31,030 bases of DNA, from the IMG/VR virus record IMGVR_UViG_3300048592_000737, positions 1-31,030 of that record; one strand, written 5' to 3'. Both the position numbers and the translations under genes were made by a program. Under the pieces are notes generated by a model. It had not been told where the DNA came from, did no database searches, and was given only the letters and a program-made list of their open reading frames with translations. Within the stretch, counting starts at the first letter, position 1. Each line of letters begins with the position of its first letter. Positions 22,873-30,507 of the stretch are shown here, piece by piece. Source of the DNA: a virus.

Positions 22873-24165
22873 TTACGTTGTCGTCGAATTGGTAATCAGT
22901 CCCAGATTGGCCAGCGCGGTCAACAGGTTGGCTAACGCCGCCTCGGTATCGGACCGCGCCCCGCTGACCGTCTGTTTGGCGACCGAGGCGGCGCCGTAGA
23001 ACCCCAGTTGCACGCCCCCACTCGCCGCCCGCCAACGAATCGCCTCCTGCTCGGTGCTCGTGTAGTAGGCCGTGAGTTTACCGCGCGCTGCCCGGCTGGC
23101 ATCGGTCGCGGTCTCCCACTCGTAGACCAGGCGCCCAGCCTCGCGCCCCGCGGTGGTACTGCTCTTCAGCTGAAACTGCAACGCCCCACCAAAACCCGCG
23201 GCCGGCGTGTTGCTGCTGTTCCGTCGCAGGGTCAGCACGTTGCCGACGCTGTTGGTGCCGAGCGTCTGGGTGAAGAGCACAAAATCATCCGAGTTCTTCC
23301 ACATGTCGCCGTCATTCGGCGTGGTCGGCGCGGTGCCATTGCGGAAGCGTAGCGACGCGCGGGTCGTGGTGCCCGCGGCGAGGTCGAGCAGCGCGGTCGC
23401 GCCGGTCTGCCCCAGGCCAACGTAGCCGGGCGTCACGATGACCAGCGCCGGGTCGGTCCAGGGCGTTGAACCGGTATTGGTGCTCATCCAGTAGCGTGCT
23501 AGCACCGGCGTTCCACCCTGTACGAGCGTTACCTGCGCGCCGTGGCGAAAGACGGGTGCGGTGGCCGTGTCGTTTTGGACGTAGACATCGTTGAGCGCAA
23601 ACGAGGCGCCGCCACCGCTCGGGGCGTAGACGACGTGGGCGATGCCGGGCCGCGGGGCGTAGAGCAGCGCCACATTGAAAAGGCCGCCGGTGACGGGCGT
23701 CGTAGCCAGCAGGCTGGACGCGACCAGCACCGCGGACACGCCCGATTGCCCGATTTGCAGGCTGGCGCCCAGGTAGGCACTGCCCGCGCCGTCGTAGGTA
23801 AACCCCGCGTCACCGGCAAAGGCGCCGCTGCTGTTGTACTGTACATGGCTGGTGCTGCCACCCGGCGCCGGCATCTCGCCGAGCGTAAACGCGCCGGCGT
23901 CATTGTCCCAGACAATGGCGTAGCCGTCGGTGCCCGCACCGGGCGTGCCCGTGAAGTCGGTCGCGCCGGCCAGGGTCGATGTGCCGCCGCCACCTCCGCC
24001 ACCACCACCGCCGCTCACGTAGATTTGGGTGGGCGTGGCGGGCGGCTGCTGCGCGACAAAGCGCCCGCCGTCCCAGGTGAGGGTGACGCCCTTATCTCGC
24101 TCGGTCAGCGGGCCGGGGCCATCGGGTGCGTCTTGGATAGAGTACAGCCAAGGGTCAATTGCCAA
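22873..24165 (-). CDS. Fibre-like protein with polyglycine hinge (head or tail fibre)
   Basis: 430 residues starting at TTG 24165, supported by a near-perfect GGAGGTGA site just upstream and an 11-bp overlap with the portal gene. After an N-terminal ~50 residues follows a run of ten glycines (~53-62), then a Gly/Ala/Thr-rich body. Residues ~285-300 have the fibre motif GTAPTTPNDGDMWKNSDDF. The end (LGFYGAASVAKQTVSG ... LANLLTALANLGLIT) is a trimer tip seen in phage fibre proteins. Lying between portal and minor head, it may decorate the head or neck rather than the tail. A receptor-binding role is inference. Confidence 0.75.
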   Translation of the reverse strand: MAIDPWLYSIQDAPDGPGPLTERDKGVTLTWDGGRFVAQQPPATPTQIYVSGGGGGGGGGGTSTLAGATDFTGTPGAGTDGYAIVWDNDAGAFTLGEMPAPGGSTSHVQYNSSGAFAGDAGFTYDGAGSAYLGASLQIGQSGVSAVLVASSLLATTPVTGGLFNVALLYAPRPGIAHVVYAPSGGGASFALNDVYVQNDTATAPVFRHGAQVTLVQGGTPVLARYWMSTNTGSTPWTDPALVIVTPGYVGLGQTGATALLDLAAGTTTRASLRFRNGTAPTTPNDGDMWKNSDDFVLFTQTLGTNSVGNVLTLRRNSSNTPAAGFGGALQFQLKSSTTAGREAGRLVYEWETATDASRAARGKLTAYYTSTEQEAIRWRAASGGVQLGFYGAASVAKQTVSGARSDTEAALANLLTALANLGLITNSTTT

Positions 24166-25861
24166 CGCTCACCTCCAATAGTCGGGCACGCAACTCGCGC
24201 ACCGCTTCGACGATGGGCACGTCGGGTCTGGCCCCATCCAATTCCCACATCTGCATTACCCCATCCTGTTGCCCGTCCTGATTCTGCGCATCCATCAACG
24301 CCGCCCCAAACTGCGCATCGGTCCCCTCGGGGAATGCCGCCGCCTGCCGGGCATCCGCCTCGCTCTGTGCGGCTTCGACCTCGGCCTTGGCATCGTCCAC
24401 CAGCTCGAGCAGACCGAGCGTGGTTTCGTCGGTCAGCAAGCTTTCGCGCCGGCCCAACTCGACAAACTTGAGCCGCAGCTCCTTGTCCTCTTGCACTAGT
24501 GGCGGCCACTCGAGCGCCAGCCGACCGACCCACACGTCGGGGTCAGTGAGGGCGCGCATCTGCAACCAAATCTTGCACAGGCGCACAATCCAGCCGCCGG
24601 CGTCCATCCGCCAGCTCTGCACCTCTTTGACGAACTGGCTCTGTTGCGTGTCCGCGGTGGCGCGAGCACTGCCTAACTCCGCGCCCCACACGCTTTCGGG
24701 GATGCCGGTGTGGTCAAGCAGGAGGAGAAAGAGCGATTTGAGCGCCGTCTTCGTGTCCTCGGTAAAGCCGACCGGCGGTGACACAAACTTGGCGTCGCCA
24801 CCCTCACCGAGCAAGAGCACCGCGTTGCGGTCGAACATGAACTGTTCGCGGGTGGCGGTGTAGCCGTCCTTGTCGGTGTAGGTATCGTTGGCCGCCGGCT
24901 GGTTGGCGTTTTTGATGGCGTTGAGGTCTTTGAGACCCACGAACGCCGGAATGGGGTTGCCAAGCAACGCGGCGCCGTCCAACTGTTTGTACAGAATGTC
25001 ATCGTAGCGGTCGTACAGCTCGAGCAGCTCCTCGTGCACCGGGTGGCCGTTGGTCTCGTTGGTGCTGCGGCCGTGGGCAATGTGCACAATGGGGATGCGG
25101 CCAATCAGGTTCTGGTACTCATCGACGCTGACGACGTTGGCGCCCTCGGTGACGGTGACCGTGCGGCCATCGGCGCGGTATTCGTCGGTGATGGTCGCCT
25201 TGTCAGTCTTGGTCGTGACGGTGACCGAGAGCCACCGCCGATAGTCCATGGGGTCGCGGGCAATCGTGACCGTCTCGGGCGAGGGCACGCTAATCGAGCC
25301 GTCGGCGTTGACAATCAGGTACAGGTCGCCTAGCCCCATGGCGTCGCAGTACGATGACTGCAACAGCGACTGGCTGCGGTCGTCGCGGTCGGGGTCGCTC
25401 TCTTCGTCGTCAGTGTCCGCGCCGGCATCCAGCAGGCTCTGCACAAACTCCTGCAACACTGCGTTCGTGTGGTCGCGCCGTTCGGCGGGGATGCTCTCCG
25501 CGCTCGACTCGTACAGCTCGACCGTGAGGCCATCGCCGAGCACCCAACTGGCCACCACCCGCTCGAGCCGCTTGGCGAAGAGGCCGCCGAGCCGATAGCC
25601 CGCGGCCTTGCCGCGGCGTAGGCGGTCGTAGAACTCGTAGTCAGGCACGGTGTAATCGACCGAGACCGGCCGGGCGCGGCTGCGGAAGAGCGCGTACTGA
25701 ATCTCGGGGTAGGCGGTGCGGCCGATGAGTTCGGAGACGACGGTTAGGCCCAGCGCGCGGCTGGCGGTCTCGCGGATGCGGGATAGGATGGTGGGGTGGT
25801 TAGCGGCCACGGCGGCCTCCTGCGGTGCGGTCACGCCGAGTTCCTCCGGGATACTCGGCAC
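24155..25861 (-). CDS. Portal protein
   Basis: 568 residues directly after the large terminase, overlapping it by 61 bases from GTG 25861. It contains the portal-type region FAKRLERVVASWVLGDGLTVEL, later IPIVHIAHGRSTNETNGHPVHEELLELYDRYDDILYKQ and SLFLLLLDHTGIPESVWGAELGSARATADTQQSQFVKEV, and an acidic helical C-terminus. These are typical of SPP1-gp6-like portals. The dodecameric ring forms the DNA gateway and docks the terminase. The N-terminal codons (PSIPEELGV) contain a short copy of the palindromic repeat, so the first residues may be recent. Confidence 0.88.
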   Translation of the reverse strand: MPSIPEELGVTAPQEAAVAANHPTILSRIRETASRALGLTVVSELIGRTAYPEIQYALFRSRARPVSVDYTVPDYEFYDRLRRGKAAGYRLGGLFAKRLERVVASWVLGDGLTVELYESSAESIPAERRDHTNAVLQEFVQSLLDAGADTDDEESDPDRDDRSQSLLQSSYCDAMGLGDLYLIVNADGSISVPSPETVTIARDPMDYRRWLSVTVTTKTDKATITDEYRADGRTVTVTEGANVVSVDEYQNLIGRIPIVHIAHGRSTNETNGHPVHEELLELYDRYDDILYKQLDGAALLGNPIPAFVGLKDLNAIKNANQPAANDTYTDKDGYTATREQFMFDRNAVLLLGEGGDAKFVSPPVGFTEDTKTALKSLFLLLLDHTGIPESVWGAELGSARATADTQQSQFVKEVQSWRMDAGGWIVRLCKIWLQMRALTDPDVWVGRLALEWPPLVQEDKELRLKFVELGRRESLLTDETTLGLLELVDDAKAEVEAAQSEADARQAAAFPEGTDAQFGAALMDAQNQDGQQDGVMQMWELDGARPDVPIVEAVRELRARLLEVSVGN

Positions 25862-27404
25862 GATGGCGGGAGCCGTAGAGGTTGACGGCTTGGGGCAACG
25901 TGCGCAGGTTGGCCTGGGGTTGGCCCACGTTGTGGGCCGCCAGCACCATTAGTGCATCACTGAGCAACATGTCATCGTGTCCTTCTGCGCTGGGTACATG
26001 CATTCGTACTCGCTTGCCGGGCTTCGCCTCGAGCCGAGCGTGGCCCCGCTGCCACCAGATATGCTGGTGACGGTCAGCCGGCGGTGTCTGTTGATTCGCG
26101 ACCGCAATCGGGTCGAACACCTCGCCGTCATCGCCCCTCGGCTGGTAATCCTGCAAATGGCTGCCGTTGATCGTGGCGATGTAGGTAAAGGCCAAATCGG
26201 TTTGCAGATTCCAGGCGCTGTCAAAGGTCTTGCCCTGCACCCGCTCCCGGCCGGGCAGATCCAGCGCCTGTTTTAACAAATGCGTACCCGTGGCCCCAAT
26301 CCCCGTGGCATCGGTGTAAACCAAATCCACCCGATAGCGATTCTGTAAAATCTCGTACAGCGTGTTGTGCAGGCTCAGCGGGGGCACGTTGACCCATTCA
26401 AAGCGATTCAGCGTGCGGATGTGGGGCACAAACAGCCCCTCCGCCAACCGGATCCACGTCACCGCCCCAATGGTCAGGCCCACGCTGTCCCGCGCGCTGG
26501 CGGTCGCCAGACTGACCAAATCGTCCAGCTCTTCATCGGCGCCGGCAAAATCGAGCCCGGCCACAATCTGCGCTTCCTCCTGCCGCCGGTCCTGGCGTGG
26601 GTGATCGCCGACCATGAGCTCGAGCTGCTGCGCACTGAGCATACGGCCGGCGCTCTTCAATGGCTCGAGGAAATACTGCGTCTTGACGAACGGATGCTCA
26701 CGCCCGAGCCGGTTCACCTCGGCATCGACAAAGGCACCATACGCGGGATTGTCGCGGGCCACCACGTCGGGCAGGATGCGGATCACCCGGCCGGCGCTGC
26801 GGCCCTCCTGCACATCCGCCTTAAAGCGCTCGAGCAGCGTGTCATCGGTCCAGGTCGTGCCATAGGCGATAATCGGTGCGCCCTTGCTGGCGCGCATCGG
26901 GCTAAAGTCCTTGTCGAACTTTGCCTTATCCACGTCCTGCGCTTCGTCCACCTCGAGCGCCAGGCTGGCGGTTGCCCCCACGACACTGGCCTTGGGGTCA
27001 GCGCTCAAAAAGTCAATCGAGGCGCGGCCGAGCTTGTACTTGTACCCCATGCTCGACTTGTACTTGAGCCACTTGATGCGCTCCATCACCATGTCTGCCC
27101 GCTGGCCAAAGCGCTCTTTGCTGTTGACAATCTGCGGCTTGAAGGTGGGCGCCGTCTTGACGATGGAACCGCCCCGCCGGCCAAAGCGCGCCAGTGCGGC
27201 CACTTCCATCTGTGCACTCGTTTCGTTCTTCCCCGACTGGCGCGGCATCTCGATCGTAATCGTGGTAATCTCGCCGCCGGCCATCGCGGCCAGACACTGG
27301 TTGGCCCACTCGATTTGATACGGATAGAGGGGCACGCCCACGGCCCGCCGGCTGAACTCGCCCATGTCGCGCTGGATGCGCCGGAACTCGTCACGCCTCG
27401 TCAT
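25800..27404 (-). CDS. terL: Terminase large subunit (ATPase/nuclease)
   Basis: 534 residues from ATG 27404, which overlaps the end of the small-subunit gene by 14 bases; upstream codons in the same open frame are shadow sequence. The ATPase domain has Walker A MPRQSGKNE (~52-60) and Walker B ALEVDEAQD (~145-153). The RNase H-like nuclease carries acidic residues in IVAGLDFAGADEE (~280), VYTDATGIG (~363) and DDMLLSDAL (~476). The enzyme pumps DNA into proheads through the portal and cuts it. It lies between the putative small subunit and portal, as usual. Confidence 0.93.
   Translation of the reverse strand: MTRRDEFRRIQRDMGEFSRRAVGVPLYPYQIEWANQCLAAMAGGEITTITIEMPRQSGKNETSAQMEVAALARFGRRGGSIVKTAPTFKPQIVNSKERFGQRADMVMERIKWLKYKSSMGYKYKLGRASIDFLSADPKASVVGATASLALEVDEAQDVDKAKFDKDFSPMRASKGAPIIAYGTTWTDDTLLERFKADVQEGRSAGRVIRILPDVVARDNPAYGAFVDAEVNRLGREHPFVKTQYFLEPLKSAGRMLSAQQLELMVGDHPRQDRRQEEAQIVAGLDFAGADEELDDLVSLATASARDSVGLTIGAVTWIRLAEGLFVPHIRTLNRFEWVNVPPLSLHNTLYEILQNRYRVDLVYTDATGIGATGTHLLKQALDLPGRERVQGKTFDSAWNLQTDLAFTYIATINGSHLQDYQPRGDDGEVFDPIAVANQQTPPADRHQHIWWQRGHARLEAKPGKRVRMHVPSAEGHDDMLLSDALMVLAAHNVGQPQANLRTLPQAVNLYGSRHRAEYPGGTRRDRTAGGRRGR
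25836..25858. repeat. ACGAGT-type palindromic repeat, copy C (portal start)
   Basis: CCGAGT / ACTCGG arms around TCCTCCGGGAT, closely resembling the half-unit of the other copies but with a C-G pair in place of the outer A-T. It covers the first codons of the portal gene and the end of terL. Confidence 0.5.
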
Positions 27405-28005
27405 CGCTGGCCGCTTCCCACCAATCCGCCTCTTCGCTGTCCGTCTCGCTGGCCTCGGGCATGGCGTCAATCTTGGCGTAATCGAGCAACGCCTTACCCG
27501 CGGCAATCTTGTCTTTGTCCTCGACTGTGCGCTTGGCCACCGCCGGCTTGCCCGTGGCGTGGTCGAGCACCGACCGACCGCGGGCGTCGCGCTGCAACTC
27601 GTATCCGGTGGCAATGGCGATGATTTCCTCCACCACCTCCGGCGTTGCCAACCGCGCCCGGCGCTTGGCTTCGGCCCACGCGTGGAGCTCCTCACGGGTG
27701 CGGGCATGCAGGGCTAAGCGGGCCGCTTCGGCCAACGCCTCTTGAAAGAGCGGGTCTTTCCCCCACCCCGGCCGGCGCTTCCATTTGCCCGTATCGGGGT
27801 CCATCGTGCCATTGCGGTAGTAGTTGGCGCTGGTGCAAATTTTGTCGTCACCGGTCAACAGGTGCGCCAGCGGCTGGTTGCAGATGTAGACATGCTCGAC
27901 AATGCGATCTATGGCGGCGCGCTGGTCAGTCGTCAGCGATGCCAACTTCTCTACCAGCAATTCGGTCGCGTAGCCGACCATGCGCGGCGGTAGTCTGTCA
28001 AACAC
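27391..28005 (-). CDS. Putative terminase small subunit
   Basis: 204 residues from GTG 28005; no good ribosome site is visible and ATG 27981 is an alternative. The protein is helical: VEKLASLTTDQRAAIDRIVEHVYICN could hold a helix-turn-helix, followed by KICTSANYYRNGTMDPDTGKWKRRPGWGKDPLFQEALAEAARLAL and a long charged helix. The C-terminus is very acidic (ETDSEEADWWEAASDDEA). Position directly before terL and overall design fit a small terminase that recognises the packaging site. No motif is conclusive. Confidence 0.65.
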   Translation of the reverse strand: MFDRLPPRMVGYATELLVEKLASLTTDQRAAIDRIVEHVYICNQPLAHLLTGDDKICTSANYYRNGTMDPDTGKWKRRPGWGKDPLFQEALAEAARLALHARTREELHAWAEAKRRARLATPEVVEEIIAIATGYELQRDARGRSVLDHATGKPAVAKRTVEDKDKIAAGKALLDYAKIDAMPEASETDSEEADWWEAASDDEA

Positions 28006-28088
28006 CTATACAATCACTATCCAAAAACTGTTTCATCCCAGCCCCCACCCCCTGCCCTGGCTTCCCATCGTGGCTACGCGCAAAACGC

Positions 28089-28127
28089 AAAAAGCGCCAC
28101 GGCCGGCATGTGCTCCGGTGTGGCGCT
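28089..28127 (-). terminator. Terminator-like hairpin with T-tract ahead of the packaging genes
   Basis: Stem AGCGCCAC / GTGGCGCT (arms 28093-28100 and 28120-28127), followed on the minus strand by TTTTTGCGTTTT. It matches the hairpin at 14310-14356 in both arms, an inner CCGG pair and the flanking GGCGCT-x-CAA. It lies between the promoter at 28408-28436 and the small terminase. Confidence 0.75.
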
Positions 28128-28154
28128 CGTGGCGCTGCAAGGTGGTATGGGGTT

Positions 28155-28186
28155 GGGCAGGGTGGCCGTCACAAGCCACCCTGCCC
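28155..28186. other. Strong 12-bp hairpin in the packaging leader
   Basis: GGGCAGGGTGGC pairs perfectly with GCCACCCTGCCC around an 8-base loop. No T-tract follows on either strand, so it is not a classic intrinsic terminator. It follows the small frame at 28206-28313 and precedes the conserved terminator hairpin. Confidence 0.6.
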
Positions 28187-28205
28187 CAGAGATTGGCTCC
28201 TCTGG

Positions 28206-28313
28206 CTAAGCTGCCGGTTTCGCCATAGGCTCCCCGGCTAAACCAATGGTTTTGGTATCAGGGTTGGCGACGGGCGATTCGGTGGAACCGAACCCACCCG
28301 CCGCACGTGGCAT
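28206..28313 (-). CDS. Possible small leader peptide (35 residues)
   Basis: From ATG 28313: MPRAAGGFGSTESPVANPDT and a C-terminus GLAGEPMAKPAA. The ribosome site is weak (GGAGG is 16 bases away). Codon use looks normal for this phage, and the frame ends just before the strong hairpin. It could equally be untranslated leader. Low confidence. Confidence 0.28.
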   Translation of the reverse strand: MPRAAGGFGSTESPVANPDTKTIGLAGEPMAKPAA

Positions 28314-28407
28314 GGAGCCACTTGTAACATCCTCCACCACCGGCGCTAGGCTCTCGCCAGCGGCATGTAAGAGCCGGCTTATCGCGCTCGGTAGAGGATT
28401 GCTTACG

Positions 28408-28436
28408 ATTCTAGCACGGCTGTTCTGCTGCGTCAA
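28408..28436 (-). promoter_or_regulatory. Sigma70-type promoter for the packaging module
   Basis: On the minus strand: TTGACG (28436-28431), 17-base spacer, TAGAAT (28413-28408). The -10 overlaps the TAG stop of the 73-residue gene. It shares CCGTGCTAnAATCGTAAGCA with the promoter at 14444-14471. It would drive terminase, portal and following genes through a ~400-base leader. Confidence 0.72.
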
Positions 28437-28632
28437 TAGCACCGTCATACTGTGCCAGCCGGTGCACGGTCGCCACCCGGCGCTCAATGATGACGACGGC
28501 GCGGTGTAGCGGGTAGTAACGCGCCTGGATGCGGCCGTGCTCGTCGCGCAAATCGACCGCTGGCCCGGTTGGCTCCGGCAGCCGAGTGTTATCGCGCGTA
28601 GTCATGCCCAGGCACAAAGTCGCCGCCCCCAT
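28411..28632 (-). CDS. Hypothetical protein (73 residues)
   Basis: Starts at ATG 28632 (AGGGCGG upstream), 3 bases after the secreted protein gene; ATG 28605 would give 64 residues. Contains TGPAVDLRDEHGRIQARYYPL then a beta/helix stretch (HRAVVIIERRVATVHRL), and ends EQPC. Small-domain look, function unknown. Its last codons contain the next promoter. Confidence 0.55.
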   Translation of the reverse strand: MGAATLCLGMTTRDNTRLPEPTGPAVDLRDEHGRIQARYYPLHRAVVIIERRVATVHRLAQYDGAIDAAEQPC

Positions 28633-28635
28633 GCG

Positions 28636-29100
28636 TCACCGCCCTGGCGCCGTTGGCACGAACGTCGGCGTCTGTGTTGGCGCCGCCGCGGTCAGCAGCG
28701 CCACCACCGTGGCCACCACATCCGGCGTGCTCGTCTCGGTCGGCGTGTGCGTGGCCGTGGCCGTGGCAGTGTTGGTCGGGGTGTGGGTCGGGGTGGCCGT
28801 ATGAGTCGGCGTGGGGGTGACCGTCGGCGTGGCGGTCGGCGTGGGCACGAGCGCGGTCAGCGTGGCCTGGATGCGCGCAATCTCGGTGGCGTTGGCCGGC
28901 GGCGCTGCGGTCAGCGTGGCAATCAGGCCGGCGATTTGGGTGGCGTTGGCGTCGGGCGTGGGCGTGGCCGGCGGCGCGGCCGGGTTGCCGTGATGGGCGA
29001 CGATGGGCAGGTAGATGGGTTCCTGGGCGCGGGCAACGCCGAACAGGGCCAGGGACAGGATGACAAGTGACAGGATGACAAGCTTAGACGAGTGTCGCAA
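28636..29100 (-). CDS. Secreted Thr/Pro-rich protein of the lysis region
   Basis: 154 residues starting at TTG 29100, supported by AGGAGG about 10 bases upstream. A signal peptide (KLVILSLVILSLALFGVARA, cleavage after ARA) precedes EPIYLPIVAHH, then two similar segments (ANATQIAGLIATLTAAPPANATEIARIQATLTALV), then a long Thr-Pro repeat (TPTPTHTATPTHTPT...). The YLP motif with Thr-Pro repeats is common in secreted Chloroflexota proteins. It might be an envelope-spanning lysis helper or an exported surface protein; position next to holin and hydrolase favours the first. No lipobox is visible. Confidence 0.7.
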   Translation of the reverse strand: MRHSSKLVILSLVILSLALFGVARAQEPIYLPIVAHHGNPAAPPATPTPDANATQIAGLIATLTAAPPANATEIARIQATLTALVPTPTATPTVTPTPTHTATPTHTPTNTATATATHTPTETSTPDVVATVVALLTAAAPTQTPTFVPTAPGR

Positions 29101-29329
29101 TGCTCTTATCCTCCTCTAGCCAAAAGCTGTTGCCGGGAACAAAGCCCGTAGCCCGATAGCGCACAATGTACGGCGTGCCTGCGCAGATGATGCGCTTGTC
29201 GCCTTGAGCAATGCCTAGCTCTCTGGCGATGTTGTTCGAGTCCGCCATGAGCAGTTCTGCGCGGGCAACCAAGCGCAACGCCTCACTTTGTAGTTGGAAC
29301 ATTTCAGCGATTTTTTGCTGTGCTGACAT
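29084..29329 (-). CDS. Hypothetical protein (81 residues)
   Basis: From ATG 29329 (MSAQQKIAEMFQLQSEALRL), a helical first half (LVARAELLMADSNNIARELGI), then a beta-rich second half (RIICAGTPYIVRYRATGFVPGNSFWLEEDKS). It lies just after the stop of the coiled-coil membrane protein and overlaps the secreted protein start by 17 bases. Not recognised. Confidence 0.6.
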   Translation of the reverse strand: MSAQQKIAEMFQLQSEALRLVARAELLMADSNNIARELGIAQGDKRIICAGTPYIVRYRATGFVPGNSFWLEEDKSIATLV

Positions 29330-29333
29330 CAGT

Positions 29334-29723
29334 TTATACCCCCAATGACACAATGAACGCCCACACCGCGAACACCACCAACACGCCCACACCGACCGCA
29401 ATCAGCGTCAGCAGGCGTTGCATCTGCTGGCTCGTCTCGGTGCGCTCTTGCATCTGCTGTTTCAAGGTTGTGACCTCTTGCTTCAATGTAACAACGTTTT
29501 CGGTCAACTCCTCAACATCTCGCCGTATTTGTCGCAATTGCTGCACTACGCCATCCCACCCCAACCCATCGCCAAATACGGCGCGGTTTAACTGTCGCAG
29601 AATCTCGGCAGCCTCCGCCGGCGAGCGGTCACCTAAATCGACCCGCACCGACTGCACGCCCTTACCTACGATTACACCGTCGCCCTCCTGCCCAATGTCC
29701 CCTGCAATGTGGTCGTCGGTCAT
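29334..29723 (-). CDS. Coiled-coil protein with C-terminal membrane anchor (lysis region)
   Basis: 129 residues: an N-terminal beta segment (GDGVIVGKGVQSVRVDLG), a helix (SPAEAAEILRQLNRAVFGDG), then a coiled coil (VVQQLRQIRRDVEELTENVVTLKQEVTTLKQQMQER) and a C-terminal transmembrane helix (LLTLIAVGVGVLVVFAVWAFIVSL). It resembles tail-anchored phage lysis accessory proteins but could be an exclusion or envelope protein. Located between the holin-like gene and the secreted gene. Confidence 0.65.
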   Translation of the reverse strand: MTDDHIAGDIGQEGDGVIVGKGVQSVRVDLGDRSPAEAAEILRQLNRAVFGDGLGWDGVVQQLRQIRRDVEELTENVVTLKQEVTTLKQQMQERTETSQQMQRLLTLIAVGVGVLVVFAVWAFIVSLGV

Positions 29724-29740
29724 GTTGCCCCCAACGGGTG

Positions 29741-30013
29741 CTAGTCTTTCGGCCCTACCCAGTAGTCAAGCTGAGCACTGCGTTGCGCCGCCGCACGGGC
29801 AATCGCCGTCTCGCTCTTGAATGCCACCGGCTGCGTAGTCTGCGTGCGCAGCCACAGGTTGACGGCCGGGATGATGAGCGCGGCCGCTTTCGCCAGCAGG
29901 TCCATCATGTCGGCATTGGGGGTGAACTGCTCAAAACCGAAGTAGCCGGCGATGACCACGAGGGCCGCCAGCACGTTGAACCAAAATGTCTTGCTCTGCC
30001 AAATGGGTTTCAC
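29741..30013 (-). CDS. Holin-like membrane protein
   Basis: 90 residues starting at GTG 30013 with GGAGGA 8 bases upstream. MKPIWQSKTFWFNVLAALVVIAGYFGF is a typical holin start (W-x-SKT-x-W-x-N), followed by a second hydrophobic helix (AKAAALIIPAVNLWLRT) and a charged C-terminus. Two membrane helices and linkage to the cell-wall hydrolase support a pore-forming lysis role in the inner membrane. Confidence 0.75.
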   Translation of the reverse strand: MKPIWQSKTFWFNVLAALVVIAGYFGFEQFTPNADMMDLLAKAAALIIPAVNLWLRTQTTQPVAFKSETAIARAAAQRSAQLDYWVGPKD

Positions 30014-30016
30014 GGG

Positions 30017-30409
30017 TTAATCCTCCACATAGAACAGGTGTCTGCCAATCTGCACCAGAAACGGCAAATCCCACGGCCTCGCCCGCCACGTCGGATGAAA
30101 GTGCGTCGCCCCGCCGGTCGGGTCGATAGTGTGGCCACCGAGCGCCAGCGCCGCAACGGCGCTGTAACTGCCGGCCGGCGGATGGATGAAGCGCTTATCA
30201 TAAGCGATGTAATGCGGCCACCGCGCCACCCCATCAAACTGATTTTTCGCCAGGATGACCGACCGCACGCTATCGCCCCACCAGCGCGCCTTGGCCACGC
30301 GGTTGAGGACAACGTGGGCCACCGCTAGTTGGCCCACCGACCCCTCCCCTTCGGCCTCGCCCCAGAGGAGCCAGGCTAGTAAGTTTTCGTCGGTCAAATG
30401 GTCGTACAT
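30017..30409 (-). CDS. SleB-like cell-wall hydrolase (endolysin)
   Basis: 130 residues from ATG 30409 with AGAGGG upstream. The Hydrolase_2 pattern is clear: LLAWLLWGEAEGEGSVGQLAVAHVVLNRV, W...SVRSVILAKNQFDGV, and PTGGATHFHPTW near the end. The catalytic Glu is likely in WGEAEGE. Such enzymes cleave peptidoglycan as amidase or transglycosylase-like hydrolases. No signal peptide, so it would need the holin encoded directly downstream. Confidence 0.85.
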   Translation of the reverse strand: MYDHLTDENLLAWLLWGEAEGEGSVGQLAVAHVVLNRVAKARWWGDSVRSVILAKNQFDGVARWPHYIAYDKRFIHPPAGSYSAVAALALGGHTIDPTGGATHFHPTWRARPWDLPFLVQIGRHLFYVED

Positions 30410-30420
30410 AAGCGCCCTCT

Positions 30421-30493
30421 GCGAGTTGCGAGTTGCGAGCTGCGGTGGCCACAGATCCGTCGGCTCATTCGCAATTCGCAATCCGCAACTCGC
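30421..30493. repeat. GCGAGTTGCGAGTTGCG imperfect palindrome
   Basis: Two 24-base arms (30421-30444 and 30470-30493), 20 of 24 complementary, made of a repeated GAGTTGC unit, enclose a 25-base loop. It lies in the leader just before the hydrolase start and may hold the mRNA in a hairpin. A different repeat unit from the ACGAGT family. Confidence 0.6.
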
Positions 30494-30507
30494 TCAAGAA
30501 AGGAGTA

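Noticed and set aside
25861-27404. Upstream extension of terL to 27707
   Set aside because: Codons before 27404 overlap the small-terminase gene and translate to Arg/Ser/Pro shadow sequence; ATG 27404 fits the family start.
26367-27623. 418-codon plus-strand open frame opposite terL
   Set aside because: Antisense register shadow of a clearly functional terminase; no domain content and no start signals. It also shows that long antisense frames arise easily here.
28206-28400. Possible tRNA- or tmRNA-like RNA in the packaging leader
   Set aside because: A GGTTCGGTTCCACC string recalls a T-loop, but no acceptor stem or cloverleaf can be built around it.
28820-28900. Short-period repeat that could be a CRISPR or minisatellite
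   Set aside because: It is the in-frame coding repeat of the Thr-Pro-rich protein; no regular repeat-spacer spacing.
28537-29070. Plus-strand frame rich in Arg/Gly opposite the secreted protein
   Set aside because: Low-complexity shadow of the Thr-Pro repeat; the minus frame has a signal peptide and ribosome site.
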